Origin: Hepsetus odoe
Taxonomy: Eukaryota; Chordata; Actinopteri; Characiformes; Hepsetidae
DNA length: 64,000 nucleotides
NCBI GenBank assembly: GCA_017165825.1
Contig: CM029369.1
Coordinates: 14,754,955 to 14,818,954 of the forward strand
Direction of reading: 5' to 3'
In this document: piece after piece, positions 36,501 to 49,762 of the stretch
How the letters are laid out: each line of letters opens with the position of its first letter
How positions within the stretch are numbered: position 1 is the stretch's first letter
Program-made: the position numbers and the translations under genes
The notes under the pieces: generated by a model
The model's database searches: none
Seen by the model: the letters and a program-made list of their open reading frames with translations, nothing else
What the model was told of the DNA's origin: nothing

Positions 36501-39500
36501 AGACTGGTAGGGGACAGACTTGCTGAAGTATTGTAGTTTTTTTTTATCACGAAGTAAGCAAACACTCAGCAAACTGTAAGCAGGATCAGGGCTCCCAGAC
36601 AGAGAATGACAAGTTCTTCTTTCAGTCAAAAAAGCAAAGCACCCTAAGGCTAAGGAATGGCAGTTCCAACCACAGCTTGACTGGGATTTTACATGAAAAT
36701 AAGCAAGAGATATTCCAGCTTGTCGTATGACGGCTACATGATCACTCACACCAGAAAAAGAGTTATTTTCCATTCTGAAGCAGATGAGCTAAACACACAC
36801 ACACTACAGTTTCAATTAACTGTTGAGTTAAATACTGTAATAAAACATGGATAATACCGCTAAAAAGATTGTTTTTTTTTGTTTTTTTTCTGTTTAAAAA
36901 AATACATAATATAAAAATGAACATTTCTGACACTCCAATCCCACAAGCAGAAACAGCATCAGCATTTCCTATATCTTTTCAGTGGACCAGAGTGCAGGTT
37001 ACATGAGTAACATGAAGCTTCTTTGTGCTTCTTCTTGAAGCCTCAAGGTCAAAACGCACTCATATTTTAACTTACTTTCTGAGAAAAAGAGAGCCAAAAC
37101 ATGAAGTCTGTAATAAAACTCAGCATGGCCAATGACTCTACACTGATCTAATTATGAAACAGAAACTCACATTCCTTTTAGTGTGCATTAGAATGGCTTT
37201 ACAGTCATATGTGGGGGGCGGGGGGGAATAAAAATAAATTAAAAGTGTATGTCCCATTAAATATTAAAGTGAAAAGTGAAAGTGACTATTCTTATCATTG
37301 CAACTCATTACCTCAGGGCAACCTACTGGCAAGGGGTTTGAACCCACAATAATCCGATCCTGTGGCCAACTCCCTAACCACTAGGCCACCGCTGCCTCAG
37401 TTCTTTATGAAGAAATATTCACATATCGATGTCTAATGTTGTTTTTTAATCACTGGAAAAAGAAATGTGATTTAATTGCAGTTATCAACAAAATTAACCT
37501 TGATTTATTCAATAAATAAAAGATCTGTATTCTAACTGAGGAAAAAGTTAGGACACCCTACCCCCTAATAGCTAGTGTTATCCTCTTTTGGTGAAATAAC
37601 CGCAATGAGACGCTTCTTGTAGCGTCTACCAGTCTCTGACATTGGTCTGATGAATGTTTGCCCCACTCCTCAATTCAGAATGCTTTAAGCTGTGAGATGT
37701 GAGAGGGGTTTCTTGAATGTACTGCCCATTTCAAGTCACCCCACAGCATCTCAATGGGATTAAGATTGGGGTTCTGTCTCCGTCACTCCAGGACTCTCTT
37801 AGTTTCTTAGTTTTCAGCCAACCCTTGGTGGATTTAATGGCGTGTTTTGGGTCATTGCCGTGTTGCAGGGTCCAGTTCTGCTTCAGCTTTAATGTTCTTA
37901 CAGATGGTCTCATATTTTGCAAGCTTCCTCTTATACACGGTAAAATTCATGGTGGATTCTATGATTGTGAGCTGGCCAGATCCTGCTGTAGCAAAGCATC
38001 TCCAAACCATGACACTTCCACCTCCCTGCTTCACAGTTGGTATGAAATTCTTTTCCTGGAATGCTGTGCTCTGTTCTGGTGTACAAATAATTCAATTTTA
38101 GACTCATCTGTCCAAAGAACATTATTCCAGACATCTTTGTCTACGTTCTCTCAAACTTCAGTCTGGCCTTGATGTTTCTCTTAGAGAGCAAAGGTTTCCT
38201 ATTTGCACGCTCCCATGCAAGTTAAAGTTGTACAGTCTTTGTCTGATTGTAGAGACATGCAATTTCACATCAACAGTAGCAAGAGCCTGTTGTAGGACAT
38301 TTTAGGGTTTTTGGACACTTCTTTTAGCATCGTGTGGTCTTGCTTGGATGGCCAGACCTGGGCATGTTGGCAGTTGTTTTTGAAGTCCACTTGTAGACTA
38401 TTTTCCGGACAGTGGAATGGCTGATTGCAAATTCTTTGAAATCTTTTGAAATCCCTTACCAGACTTATAAGCTGCTACAATCTTCTTTCTGAAGGCCTCA
38501 GGAAGCTTTTTTGATCTCACCATAGTGTTCATTCTCACCTCAACAGTCAGGAGCACCAAACTAAATGTCTGCGGTTTAAATAGTGCAAACCTCCTTCAAA
38601 ATACTGGGTAACGATGTTCTAATCAGGTGCACCTGATGTGCTACACTTGTGTGTGATTTGAGCTATTTAATTGAGAATAAAGGGGGTGTCCTAATTTATT
38701 CCTCACCAGAAATCACATTTTTGTAGAATTACCTTTTACAGAAGATTTTCAAGTCTTTTCTTCAGTTTTAATTGTTTAGTTATATTACCTGAATCTCCCA
38801 GTATTGTTAAAATAAAGATAAAATATCCACATGTCCAAGAATGTTACAAAAACACACAGGCTTTCACAGGGTGTCGGACCCCTTCCCAATGGGTTGCCCT
38901 GAGGTACCCTTGAGCAAGGTGCCGTCCCCGTCACGCTCCTCCCTGCGATGGGCTGGCGACCTGTCCAAGGTGCGTCCCCCGTCCTCGCCCTGTGTGCACT
39001 GGGTTGGACACCAGCACTCGGATGGATGGTATAGGAGGTTAAGAGAAGTGAAAAGTAAAAGCGACTATTTTTGTCTTTGTGAAACAACACAGCACAGCAC
39101 GCATTGAGACACAATGATATGCAAACGTTTTTTCACCCATACACACGTGCAGCACAGGGCAGCCATTTAAAGCCCCCTGGTGATGGTATCTTGCTCAAAA
39201 GGTACCTCAAAACAACCTACTGGTCTAAAACCACAGAAAGAGCCAACAATCGAAACTCTAAATTAACTGAATTGCTGTTTTGTAATACTTTTACTGTTTT
39301 GGAGATGTTGTTTCCACAGCAACAATATACAATTACTATACAAGACTTTGATGTAGATGTGTAATGAACATGAAACATACAGGCAGCTCTCTGAAGGCCT
39401 TATATAAGCATGCAATGTAATCGGTCAACAATAGCCACTCCAGCCAATGGATGAGAAGAAATGTTACTGGCATGTTCCTGTTTTCTTTTTCCTTCTCAAC

Positions 39501-42500
39501 GCACCGGATGAAGCACTTCTGATTTCTGATTTGAAGTGCTGAGAGGGCATGCTTTTGTGTATATGGGCAAGAGAGGAGTTGGATTTTGTTTTGGAAGTTT
39601 CGTATGTGGTTTTGAATGTGTCTTTGGGAAGACAAACAGTGAAGAGTTTGACTTGTTTGGAGCAAGAGAATGACTAATAATGACAAACAAGTAACCAAAA
39701 GTTCTCCCATTTCACGATAACTCATACTCTGAACTACATCACTAAGATTTAAAGTTGGACCAGCAATGAGCAACTGAAACTAATTAAATAAATAATTCTT
39801 TTAGCAAAATCATGTCTTCAACTTGCAAAATCAATAAAAATATTATACCTGACAAGCTCAATATTTTCATTAACACAACCCTGGTACATTTATTCATTTT
39901 CCAAGCCGCTTATCCAGTAACATCTCGCTGACCCCAGTCCATGACTTTTGTTAGCAAGTCAGACAGCAATGTTAAAAGCATTATCTCACCACATCTGCTG
40001 AGCAGACCAACCTCACAAATTAAAAAAAGTCTATAAATAATGCTGTAGCACCATGGGCTGTTAAAACAGGACATTAAAACAAGACTGCAGTAATTTACCA
40101 TTTCATCAGTATTAGTTGGACAGTTGACAATTCCGAGACATAACTTAGCAAAATTCCCTTGAATGCTAAACTATGAAGCAAAACCACTGCATGGTGGCGA
40201 GCTGAGGATGCATATGAAATACATAATATATTATGTTGGATTAGAAGTGCTGCTGAAATGACCTTCCAAGGTAATGCACACATTTCTATCTGGGATAAAG
40301 GAGAGCGTAGGGGAAAATAATGAATAATCACCACACATCCTGGTCACACTTTCTTCCAGTGGTTTCCAGCCCAGTGGAGACCAAGACTAACAGATCAAGA
40401 TTCTGACCAACCCTCTTTGTGTACCCTGTAAGACTAGAATGTGCCAGTGGTAACGGTTCTCCGCTCAGAAAAGGGGATCAGGGCGCTTTGCATGGATGTA
40501 GGAAGACTTTCAGGACACCCCAGGCATTTGTATTGGCTTCTGAAGAAACTGTGCAAAGTTTACACAGCTGGGATTTTTTATTTTGATGGAGTCAGAGAAC
40601 CTGCATGTGGGAGAGTCGCATGCAAGGAGGTTATAGACAATATTGCTGTGTTAATTTTGAGGCTTACACTTACTACATTTTTAAAATAAAAACACATGAT
40701 TATGGACTAAAGAGAAATAAAAGGAGAAAATGACTGGACATATCCAGAAAGAAAGAGAGAATGCAACATGGTTAACTGCAGTCTCTCACTCCAGTGCTTT
40801 CCCTGAAAGGAGGAAGCACCATGTGACAGCTTCGGGTTTTGGGGGGGAGAAAAAAAAAAAAAGGTCAGTTTAGTTATCCAGATTCACCATAATATTTTAT
40901 ATATTAAAACTATGAGTGGCTGCATATGATTTATAACTATTGTAAACTGCTAAAAAGAATGAGAAAGCAGAGGAAAAGAGGTGAAGGTGAAGGACTTGAC
41001 AAACAATATAGGCTTACCTTACAAATACATCATTTAACGGACACTCTTATCCAGAGCACTGTACATGAATATGCTGTGCACAATCTAGTCCTAACATGAT
41101 ACAATGCTAAACACAGATGAATAAGGAAGCAAGTGCCCAAGCCACACCATGCAGCTTTTAGTAATGGTAGAAACAATGAAGGTTAGGAGACTCAGGCTGT
41201 AGTTTACAATACACCCCTGCAGACCTTATCTGTGTTTTTTCTTTAGCCCTATAAGCAGTGGATTGCCTGCTGCTGAGGTCATGACCAGAAAAGGGTGGGA
41301 GAGGATGTAGAGAGTTAAAATAAATAAATAAATAAACAAACAAATAAACAAACAAACAAAGGGAGTGCATCTCAGAGGGGCACGTGGTAACTGCACTTTG
41401 GGAGATGATTTAATGTGGCCTGGGCTTGTGGCCAAGCAATAAATGCATCCAGATTCTACTGTAATTAGAGGAGGTTTTACTTAGCGCGCTGGTGAGCCAC
41501 CTTTATACAACCCTCACTGACTCCAAAAATACCAGCTGTCAAGCAAGGGTAGAACAAGGAGTGTACCAACAGGTCTCCTGATGTAGAATACCGTAAACAT
41601 CATTTTCTGTAAGCACCAGCATTTTGGACAATTCCAGTGATAACAGGCAAAGCCAGAATAAACTGTTTGAATGAAAAGGTAGTTTCAACGGCCAAAAACT
41701 ACCCTAAACAAGGCTGATAAGCATGTTTTAGTACTCAGATCAACACCTTTATAAGAGAATACACAACCCACACATACGCAGTTCAATCCGAACAATAAAA
41801 AGTGATTTAAAAGAAAAGGTCTGACGAAAATTTATAAGCTTGGATGAGAAAGTCACACCGTTAGTCTCGCTGTGTTATTGAGTGGTTAGGGTTATACTAC
41901 AAATCAGCTGCAGATGTGACAAAGTACTACAAAGTGAGGTTTTACAAGAGGCCAAATAAAAAAGGCCTTAGTTTTAGTATGCTTGCACATCAACATATGT
42001 AGAATTAAACATGTAGAATTTCTGGACAAGACACAGCTGTGTCTTGATGCACAGATGCAGGTGCATCTGTGCAGCTTTGCATTTAAAAAAATAAAAAATC
42101 TAAACCTCCTCATGCCAAGCACTTTAGGTCAGACAAAAATCTTTGTGTCTAGCTCCAAAGATTTGCAGCACTACACAAAATACTTAAAACTACATAAAAG
42201 GAATGTCTGAATCCTGTTAACATAGCTACCAATAAGCAATATAATAAAGACTTTTTAATGCCACTTAAGACTAGCTGGATGAAGTCAAGTGTAAGACAGA
42301 GAGAGACAGTCTGTCCTCCTGCGTCAGTTGATCCCACTGATCCTCCACCCATTCCTGCTGTGGCCTCTTTTAGAGTGCATAGACACTATCTGTGCTGCCA
42401 AACAGCCTTCAAGTGTCTGCCAATTTGACCTCCTGGCTGCTATCAACTCCTGCAGTGCAAGGCCATGCTTCTGTGTTCAGCACAAACAGCACTGCTACTG

Positions 42501-45500
42501 CTCAAAGGAAAAACAATCTGCAGAACTCGTTACAACACAGTTCGAAGACTGGGAAGCAGTTATAGAATCAAAGATGTAAGAGGCAAAAGAGAATACTCCA
42601 TTACTACAATACTACATTTCCACTTTACGAGAGGCGATTACAGACACTTTCAAAACAGCTGGTTCAGCTGATTATCAGCAGCATAAAGCTTATGCTTGGG
42701 GGGAATTTAGGGTTAAGTTTAGGGTTATATTTAACAGAACAAATTTAACATTAAATACGTAATAAATGCAAGTAAAGATTGTGTGTTTTAAAGTGCAATG
42801 TGGTCATCAGAAAGTGATACACTTTTGCAGAAGTGAAAACTAGTCTGCAACTCAGAAGCTTCACTTTGGTTTACTTTATGTCATGTTGCCACAAACCCAC
42901 TCCTGACAAGAACCCCTAAAGCTGTGGAGCATGCCATGCATTTCGAACCCGGACTAAATTCAGCAAGTCACAGCTGTGAATCTCATTAAAAATGAAACCA
43001 TGACCAAGACCATTACTCTATATAAAAACAATTACAAAAAATGTAATCAGGGATTTAGCCAACAGTGAACACCTTAAGAAAATATGGTTCCTGTCTACTT
43101 CAAATGTTCACATAATATCTGTTCTACTAAATAATTGAGCGGTTCAACAAAGAGATGAAAACAAGAATTTACAACATAACAGCTCACTTTCTTAAGTTCA
43201 GAACACTATACTTTGGAATGACCTAAAGAATTTCTCAGGGGTTTACGATAAATTCCAAGAAAAACAGCTCATTCCTGCACAGCTGTGTTTTACGAAGTAA
43301 GCACAAGCCAATCGTTTTTCAGAATGCCAGGCTTGCCGATTCTGGCCCAGTGACCTACTAAGCAAATCACACAAGAGGAAGGGAAACGGGCTCCACCCAT
43401 GGGGGCGGTAGGGGGATCAGCTTCCCTCTAAAGCACCACCATTGCTCCGTCAAATGTCATTATAGGTAAATCCACTAGGATCGCAACAACGCACCTGGGC
43501 AGTCATTTCCAGTCATACAAAAACAGCTTCTTAATGTCTTGAGGGGAAAAAGACGTATAAAAGATTACCGTTACGTTAACTATTTTTTTCAATGGTTGCA
43601 TGTGCCAAAAACAAGTTTAATATCTTCAGCACAAATAATTAAAAAAGGTTAACATACTTCTGTTGAAACAATGAGAAACCCCAATAGAAAAAAAGAGGAA
43701 AAAGAAGCAACAACAACTGCCCACACAGCTAATTCTGTGATGCAAATTCACGATGCTACATTTAGGGTTGCATGATACAAAAATAAAATCCCAGTATATG
43801 TGTCTATATGAATTTTTCAGCACTGAAAATACACCAAATCTAATTATACTTCTTTTTTTGTAACAGAAATGCAGTCGGACTGTGCTCCTTAAGCGCTGAT
43901 GTTAACGATGAACTCAAGGAAGAATGTGACATAGTATGAGGTAATTTGTAAATGAGATTATGTCTCACTCATTTTTGGTTTCTCAAAGCTCATGCAACTT
44001 CTTAGCACAGAATACTTATGACTTGATGGTGTCGCTGTTCTACTGATTGGGGAGATAATGAATATAAACTGCCATCGTTCCATGTCTGTTCACAACCACT
44101 AAACTGCATAGTTTTGTACACAATATGTGAAACACATACAAACAACCACATTTCCAAGCCTCACCAGTAATATTAAGACTGTGGTAAAGTGACTTCCATA
44201 ATAAAGTGGCAAAGCCGTATAAACAAAAGGATCAGGTTTAGCCTTTCCGTTTCATTTCCGTTTCATAGGGATTGTAAAAAGGAGATTTTATCCAAAACCT
44301 GTTTCATTCTCAGACACAATTAAGTTGGCTTCCCAGTGCACTGCCAAAATGACAAAGCCAAAAAACACATTTAAAGGGAATTTAACAAGAGTACATGGAG
44401 AACTTTTGCATCAACAGCAGTTTTATCTAAATTATCATCAACGGGTTAACAGCATTGGTCCCTTTCACAGAGAGGTGGGAAAGACTCATTATCAACTCAT
44501 TACTGCAGGAAAGCAGAGTTTTGTCATGGGTGAAGCAACACAAACTAGGATGCCCATACTGGACTGTTCCTGTTTAATTAATGCCCCCTCAGTCATCAAC
44601 GCTTGTTGTGGCATGCCGGCAGCTCACTCCCAGACAAGAGCCCATTTTGTGCTAGGCTGGCAGTTCCTGCTGACTAAAGGAAAACACAGAGCTTTATTGG
44701 TTATAGAGCAGCAATTGTGTGCAGGGATAAACAGAATGCAGGCTGCTACAAAGCCCCCACTGTGGCATGGTGAGGAAGGATGCACTGGATGGGATGGGGG
44801 GGGATCTGGCCTGGCATTATGGCAAGCCTTTTGGCTGTGCTTCAAGTACATTTAAGTAACGACAGTTTGGATAAAATCAAAATTATAGTGCAAATAGGTA
44901 CAGCTTGGATTTAGCCTCCTTATCAAGTTCGTCTCTACTCTGGTTATTTAGTTGTATACATTCACCTTTTGCCAAAACACCCCGGGGTTTTCACCTTGGA
45001 GAGTTTCCACTACGAATATCACTTTCTCTTTTCCGTGACTTTCGTCTTCTTTCAGCTGCTCCCATTTAGGGGTCGCCACAGTGGAACATCCGTTTCCATT
45101 TCTTCCGGTCCTCTGCATCTTCCTCCTTCAAACCGACCACCTGCATGTCCTCTCTCACCACATCCATAAACCTCCTCTTCTCCTCTTTCCTGGCAGCTCC
45201 ATCTTCAACATCCTCCTTCCAATATAATCGTCATCTCTCCTCTGGACATGTCCAAACCAACGCAACCTTGCATCTCTAACTTTGCCTCCAATACATCCAA
45301 CCTGATCTATTCCTTCAATATACTCATTTCTAATTCTGTCCATCGACGTGACACCCAACAAAAAAAAACTCCGCATCTGTAACTCTGAAACCTCCAGCTC
45401 TGCCTTCTGTCTTTTCGTCCACCGTCTATGTGACTTTCACAGACTAAAAAGCTGAATTTCCATGACCTTCCATAATATAGAGAAAATAGAATTTGTGCTG

Positions 45501-48500
45501 AACAAACCCTATGTCTAATATTTACCTTGTAATAGTTTGTGTTCAGCTTGTCAATAGCTTAAAACATAATTTTAGTCTAACACAGGACAGTTCTGCAAGA
45601 TTCAGCCAAAAATGTAGCTCATCACTCACATCATATGCTTTTAGCGTACAGAAAGAAATATTGAAAGATTAAACTAACGTTGTTTTATTTTAAATTTAGA
45701 TCACAAGTACCACCAAAAACTGAAATATTTAAAAGCCAAACAAGTCAAATAAAAAAAAATTGACCCTTAAACTGCTGTTCTAAGACTGTACCTCTGCAAA
45801 CAGATTTTGAATATCCTATATAATTTACATAATTCATGGATAATATATGAAAAATGTAATTGTAGTATGTGTACTACAATCTGAAAAGTATATTTTATGA
45901 CTTGGGTTGAAAAAATAATACATTCAAACCTAGGGTTCGGTTAGACTTTCCATGCCTATATATGCATTTTCTCCCCATCTTCTTGATCACATTCTAAGCC
46001 AGAGATACCCAACCTAAATCTTAGCAATCCCTTTATCCTGCACTAAAATGATTTCCCTGTTGGTAGCATGAAGAACACTAAATTATGTAGTTCTGGAGGG
46101 CCCCCGGGAGCCATGCATGTTGAACTCACCTGAACACAGAATACCCTTGTGGCGGGCACAGGAGAAGTCATCACATTCACAGAAGGTTCCATAGATCTTT
46201 CCAAACTCTGATTCGTAGCACCAGCACTGGTTACAGCTGCACTCTCCGCGCCCACTACACACTTGCTTGCCTTCAGCATCCCGGCAGGCAGCAAGGTTGA
46301 GGCTGCTTGCATCTCCTTCTTCACACTCGCAGTGAGCTCCACGGTATCCCGGCTCACAGAGACACATCCCACATGTATAGGTGCCACTGGAACTGCAGAA
46401 GCTGCTATAGGCCTGAGTTTTGTGGGTGCAGCCACAGTCACAGCTGTATTTCACAGACACCTCCAGGCGGTCTTTGAAGCCCACTGGCTTGATGGTGAAA
46501 TTCTTCTGCGTGTCTGAAGGAGGACAGCTACGAGCCTCTACACCTATTTCAAAGGAGACCTGAAAGACAGAGCAATCATCTAAATTTTAAGTTGCAATTA
46601 GAGGCCAAATGTGCAAACAATGTAGGGTCTGGCCAGAAATATTAATACAATCAATACACAAATACCAAGACCACAACTAATGACAAATACAACACCCAGG
46701 AAGTCCCACACTTTCCCCTGGGGCCAATAAAACAACAACAGTCAATCTGGAAAATATGTTTCAATAAAAAAGGCAGCCCATGTAAAGCAACAAAGCAGGG
46801 TCGCTGTTTCTGAGGTATGCACAGGTGGCCAACTTTATACTGATCCAATAACTTCAGAGTTCAGTGGCAAATCCAGGTGCACAAATTTTGGCCAGAGTAA
46901 GTTTAGTAGTGAACAATGTGAGGTGGAGTAACAAATCATGCTTCTCTGTCTGGCAATCAGATAAAGAAGTCTTTGTTTGGTGGATGCCAGGTGAACAATA
47001 CTTGTCAGACTGAATTGTACCATCTATAATTTGGGGAGTATTGAGGGGGTTGATAAGGTATAGGAGGTGGCGGATAATGGCATGAGTTGTTTTTTCTTTT
47101 TTTCTTTTCCCCCATAAACATGGCTGGTTGAGTGCAGTGTTTAGGAACTGGACTGGCCTGCACAGAGCCCATACCATAACCAACCGAACACCTTTAGGAT
47201 AAACTAAAACGGAATGCTCTTGTAGAAAGCCATCCCAGAAGAATGGAAGCTTTTACAGCTACACAGGGAGGGATTTAGAATGGAATGTCAAATGTTCCTC
47301 TAGGTGCAATGGTCCCACTGAAAGAAGACTCAGAACCTACTGTATTCTGTAAGTGATTATACAGTTAGTACATGGTACATTGCTCATCCTTCCCACTCCT
47401 TTGTTTTGTTCATGGAATTGTCACTTCTTTTCTGTAATTGTATGCATCCCTTGCTCTGTAAATACTAAAACAACTTTGAGCAATATTAGTGTGTACATGG
47501 TAGGTATATCTAATAAAGATAATTTTTTTCTTTAATGCAATTTTGTAGATTCAAGTTTAACTTCAACGTCAGGGACAGTCAAAGTGTGACTCAAGCAGTG
47601 TTTATATGTATGACTATCTCCCCTCACTGAGCAGGATAAGCAGAGACTGACTGATGTAAAACATGCTCAAAATATTAATCATACATAATTACAGCCGAGG
47701 TCAGGGACCCCACCCTTTTGATTGGACTGAGGAAGGAAGTAAAAAAAAAAGGGAAACACAGACTATACTTGCCTGCTTGGACTTGACTTATAAAAACGGT
47801 TTTTGGTCAATGCTTCAGCAAAACGTTTGAAAGATCAAAAAGGTTTTAAGTGACTGTAAAGTATAATTATGAGATTTGTAACTGTAGTCAAAAGAAAAAG
47901 AATCAGACAGAAACTTGACTGAATTGTGGTTGTTCCCACAAACTCTGGAGCACAACTACATAAGAACCAGACATTGTTTGAGTGCATCAGTATAGCTCCT
48001 AGAAGCTCAAGGAATATTTTTAAGAACAGAAGACCTGACTGCCCTTTGACACCTTGGAACTCAAGGGGAGGAAAGGCTTAACCTGCTGGCTACTGTGAGT
48101 TCCAGATCCAAAATCTTTACACTGAGGTTTAAGCTAAACACAGTGGCTGTAGTTGTGTTGGCAAAGTACATGCCAGTCATCAGTCTCTCTTCACAGAAGA
48201 CTGAAAGAAACCCCTTCATTACCATGCTTTCCAGTAAGGCTTTGTAAACCAAAGAGAATATTTTTTTTAACGGTCTGTTCCAGAGAGGAAACCTATACAC
48301 TGTATGAAATGAAACTTAGTGACTTAAGATGGGCATTTGGGGAGTAGATGGAGGTCTGCAATAGCAGTGTTCACTTAACAACTTAATGAGTTGCAGAATT
48401 AGATTAGAGAGGCATGTGAATCACAAGGCTGCAGCATGCGTGAAATCAAAGCAATGGATGGAGGAAGAGGGTTGGGTAGATTCAAATAGTTAACTTATGG

Positions 48501-49694
48501 TGAGTCAGGCACACACACACTGTCAGAAGAGTAACAATCTTTGGTTGTTTGCTGTAGTGTGCTTGCTGGACCCACTTGAACATTCAGCACAGTGAACAGG
48601 GAGCAAGTTTGAACAAAAAGGAGAGATATCCAAAAGACATAATTGGGCTAGATTTTTTTTCCATTTCTGAGACCATGTCTGAGCATGCACCAAGAGGCTC
48701 AATGAGATGTTAAATTGCCAGTAGCCAGCAGCTAAAAAGTTATTCCAGTAAAGTTATCAAGTTTTATGTTTCTATAAAGCATAATAAACTTTACTGCTTA
48801 TATTCTGAGAAGCAGCGTGAACATTTAACGGCAGTGTTCGCTTAGTTTAGCTGATGGGAAAAGGGTCGGATGTTCTTTTCCAGATCTTCCATCAAATGCC
48901 ATTTTTAACTAATGATTCATTCAATAACCTTTAAAGCTCTTGGAGCACCTAGTTTAAGCAATTAAACATAGAACTACATTAGCAAAGCAACAACAACAAC
49001 AACAAAAGAAGCTTTTTGATGAAAGTGTCACAAAACATATCCATGATGGGAGAATACATCTTGAGCGACGTGCCACTTCGACAGGATTAATTCAACCTGT
49101 TGTGTATGGAACTTTTTAGTAGTCTCAGGGGGACTGAATTACGCTTTAGTGAAAAAGGCTAGTGATTCTGGGTTAATGCTTCTGTTACCAAGGCCCTTGT
49201 TTTTTTCCACAGCTCCTCTGCCCAGAAAGAAATCCTCACTATTGTGTGAAGCCATTGAGATGCAGCATCAGGCTCCCCAGAGAGTCAGCTGGAGGCCTGC
49301 AAGCGGCACATGGGTTTCTCCCTGTGTTGTGTCCCCCTTTTGAGGGAACAGATTGGCACAAGGGTGCAATGTGACAAATTCCTCCAAGAAAAACACAACA
49401 AGAGCCAAGCTTATTACGCTGGCTAGACAACGTAAGGCTTTACCATTCACTGAGTCCATTTACTGTCCAGTTTCCCAAGCTACAGCAACTATATATTCAC
49501 TCGAGTTAAAGAAACAGGAGAGGAGCATAGTGAGAAATTTAGGGATGAATTCCTGAGCAGTCAGTTCAATGCATAATGGAATACAAGTTTTAGATTTACA
49601 ATAGGTTCCCGGCAAGAAATGTATGGAGGTATGTAGTTTTGCATAATGGAATATTTACTCTACATTAACTGCATCACTGCAAAAAAAAAAATAA

Positions 49695-49762
<68 letters not shown>

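Noticed and set aside
36375..36773. 132-codon minus-strand frame in itgb5 intron 10
   Set aside because: No recognisable domain, no acceptor/donor pair giving a phase-compatible itgb5 exon, and integrin exon order is complete without it.
37717..38172. 151-codon plus-strand frame
   Set aside because: It is the antisense of the Tc1-like transposase, whose minus-strand reading contains the family motif GGGSVMVWRCF.
46083..46484. Two overlapping minus-strand frames over itgb5 exon 10
   Set aside because: Only the cysteine-rich frame (YSCDCGCTHKTQAYSSFCSS) is integrin; the other is its out-of-frame shadow.
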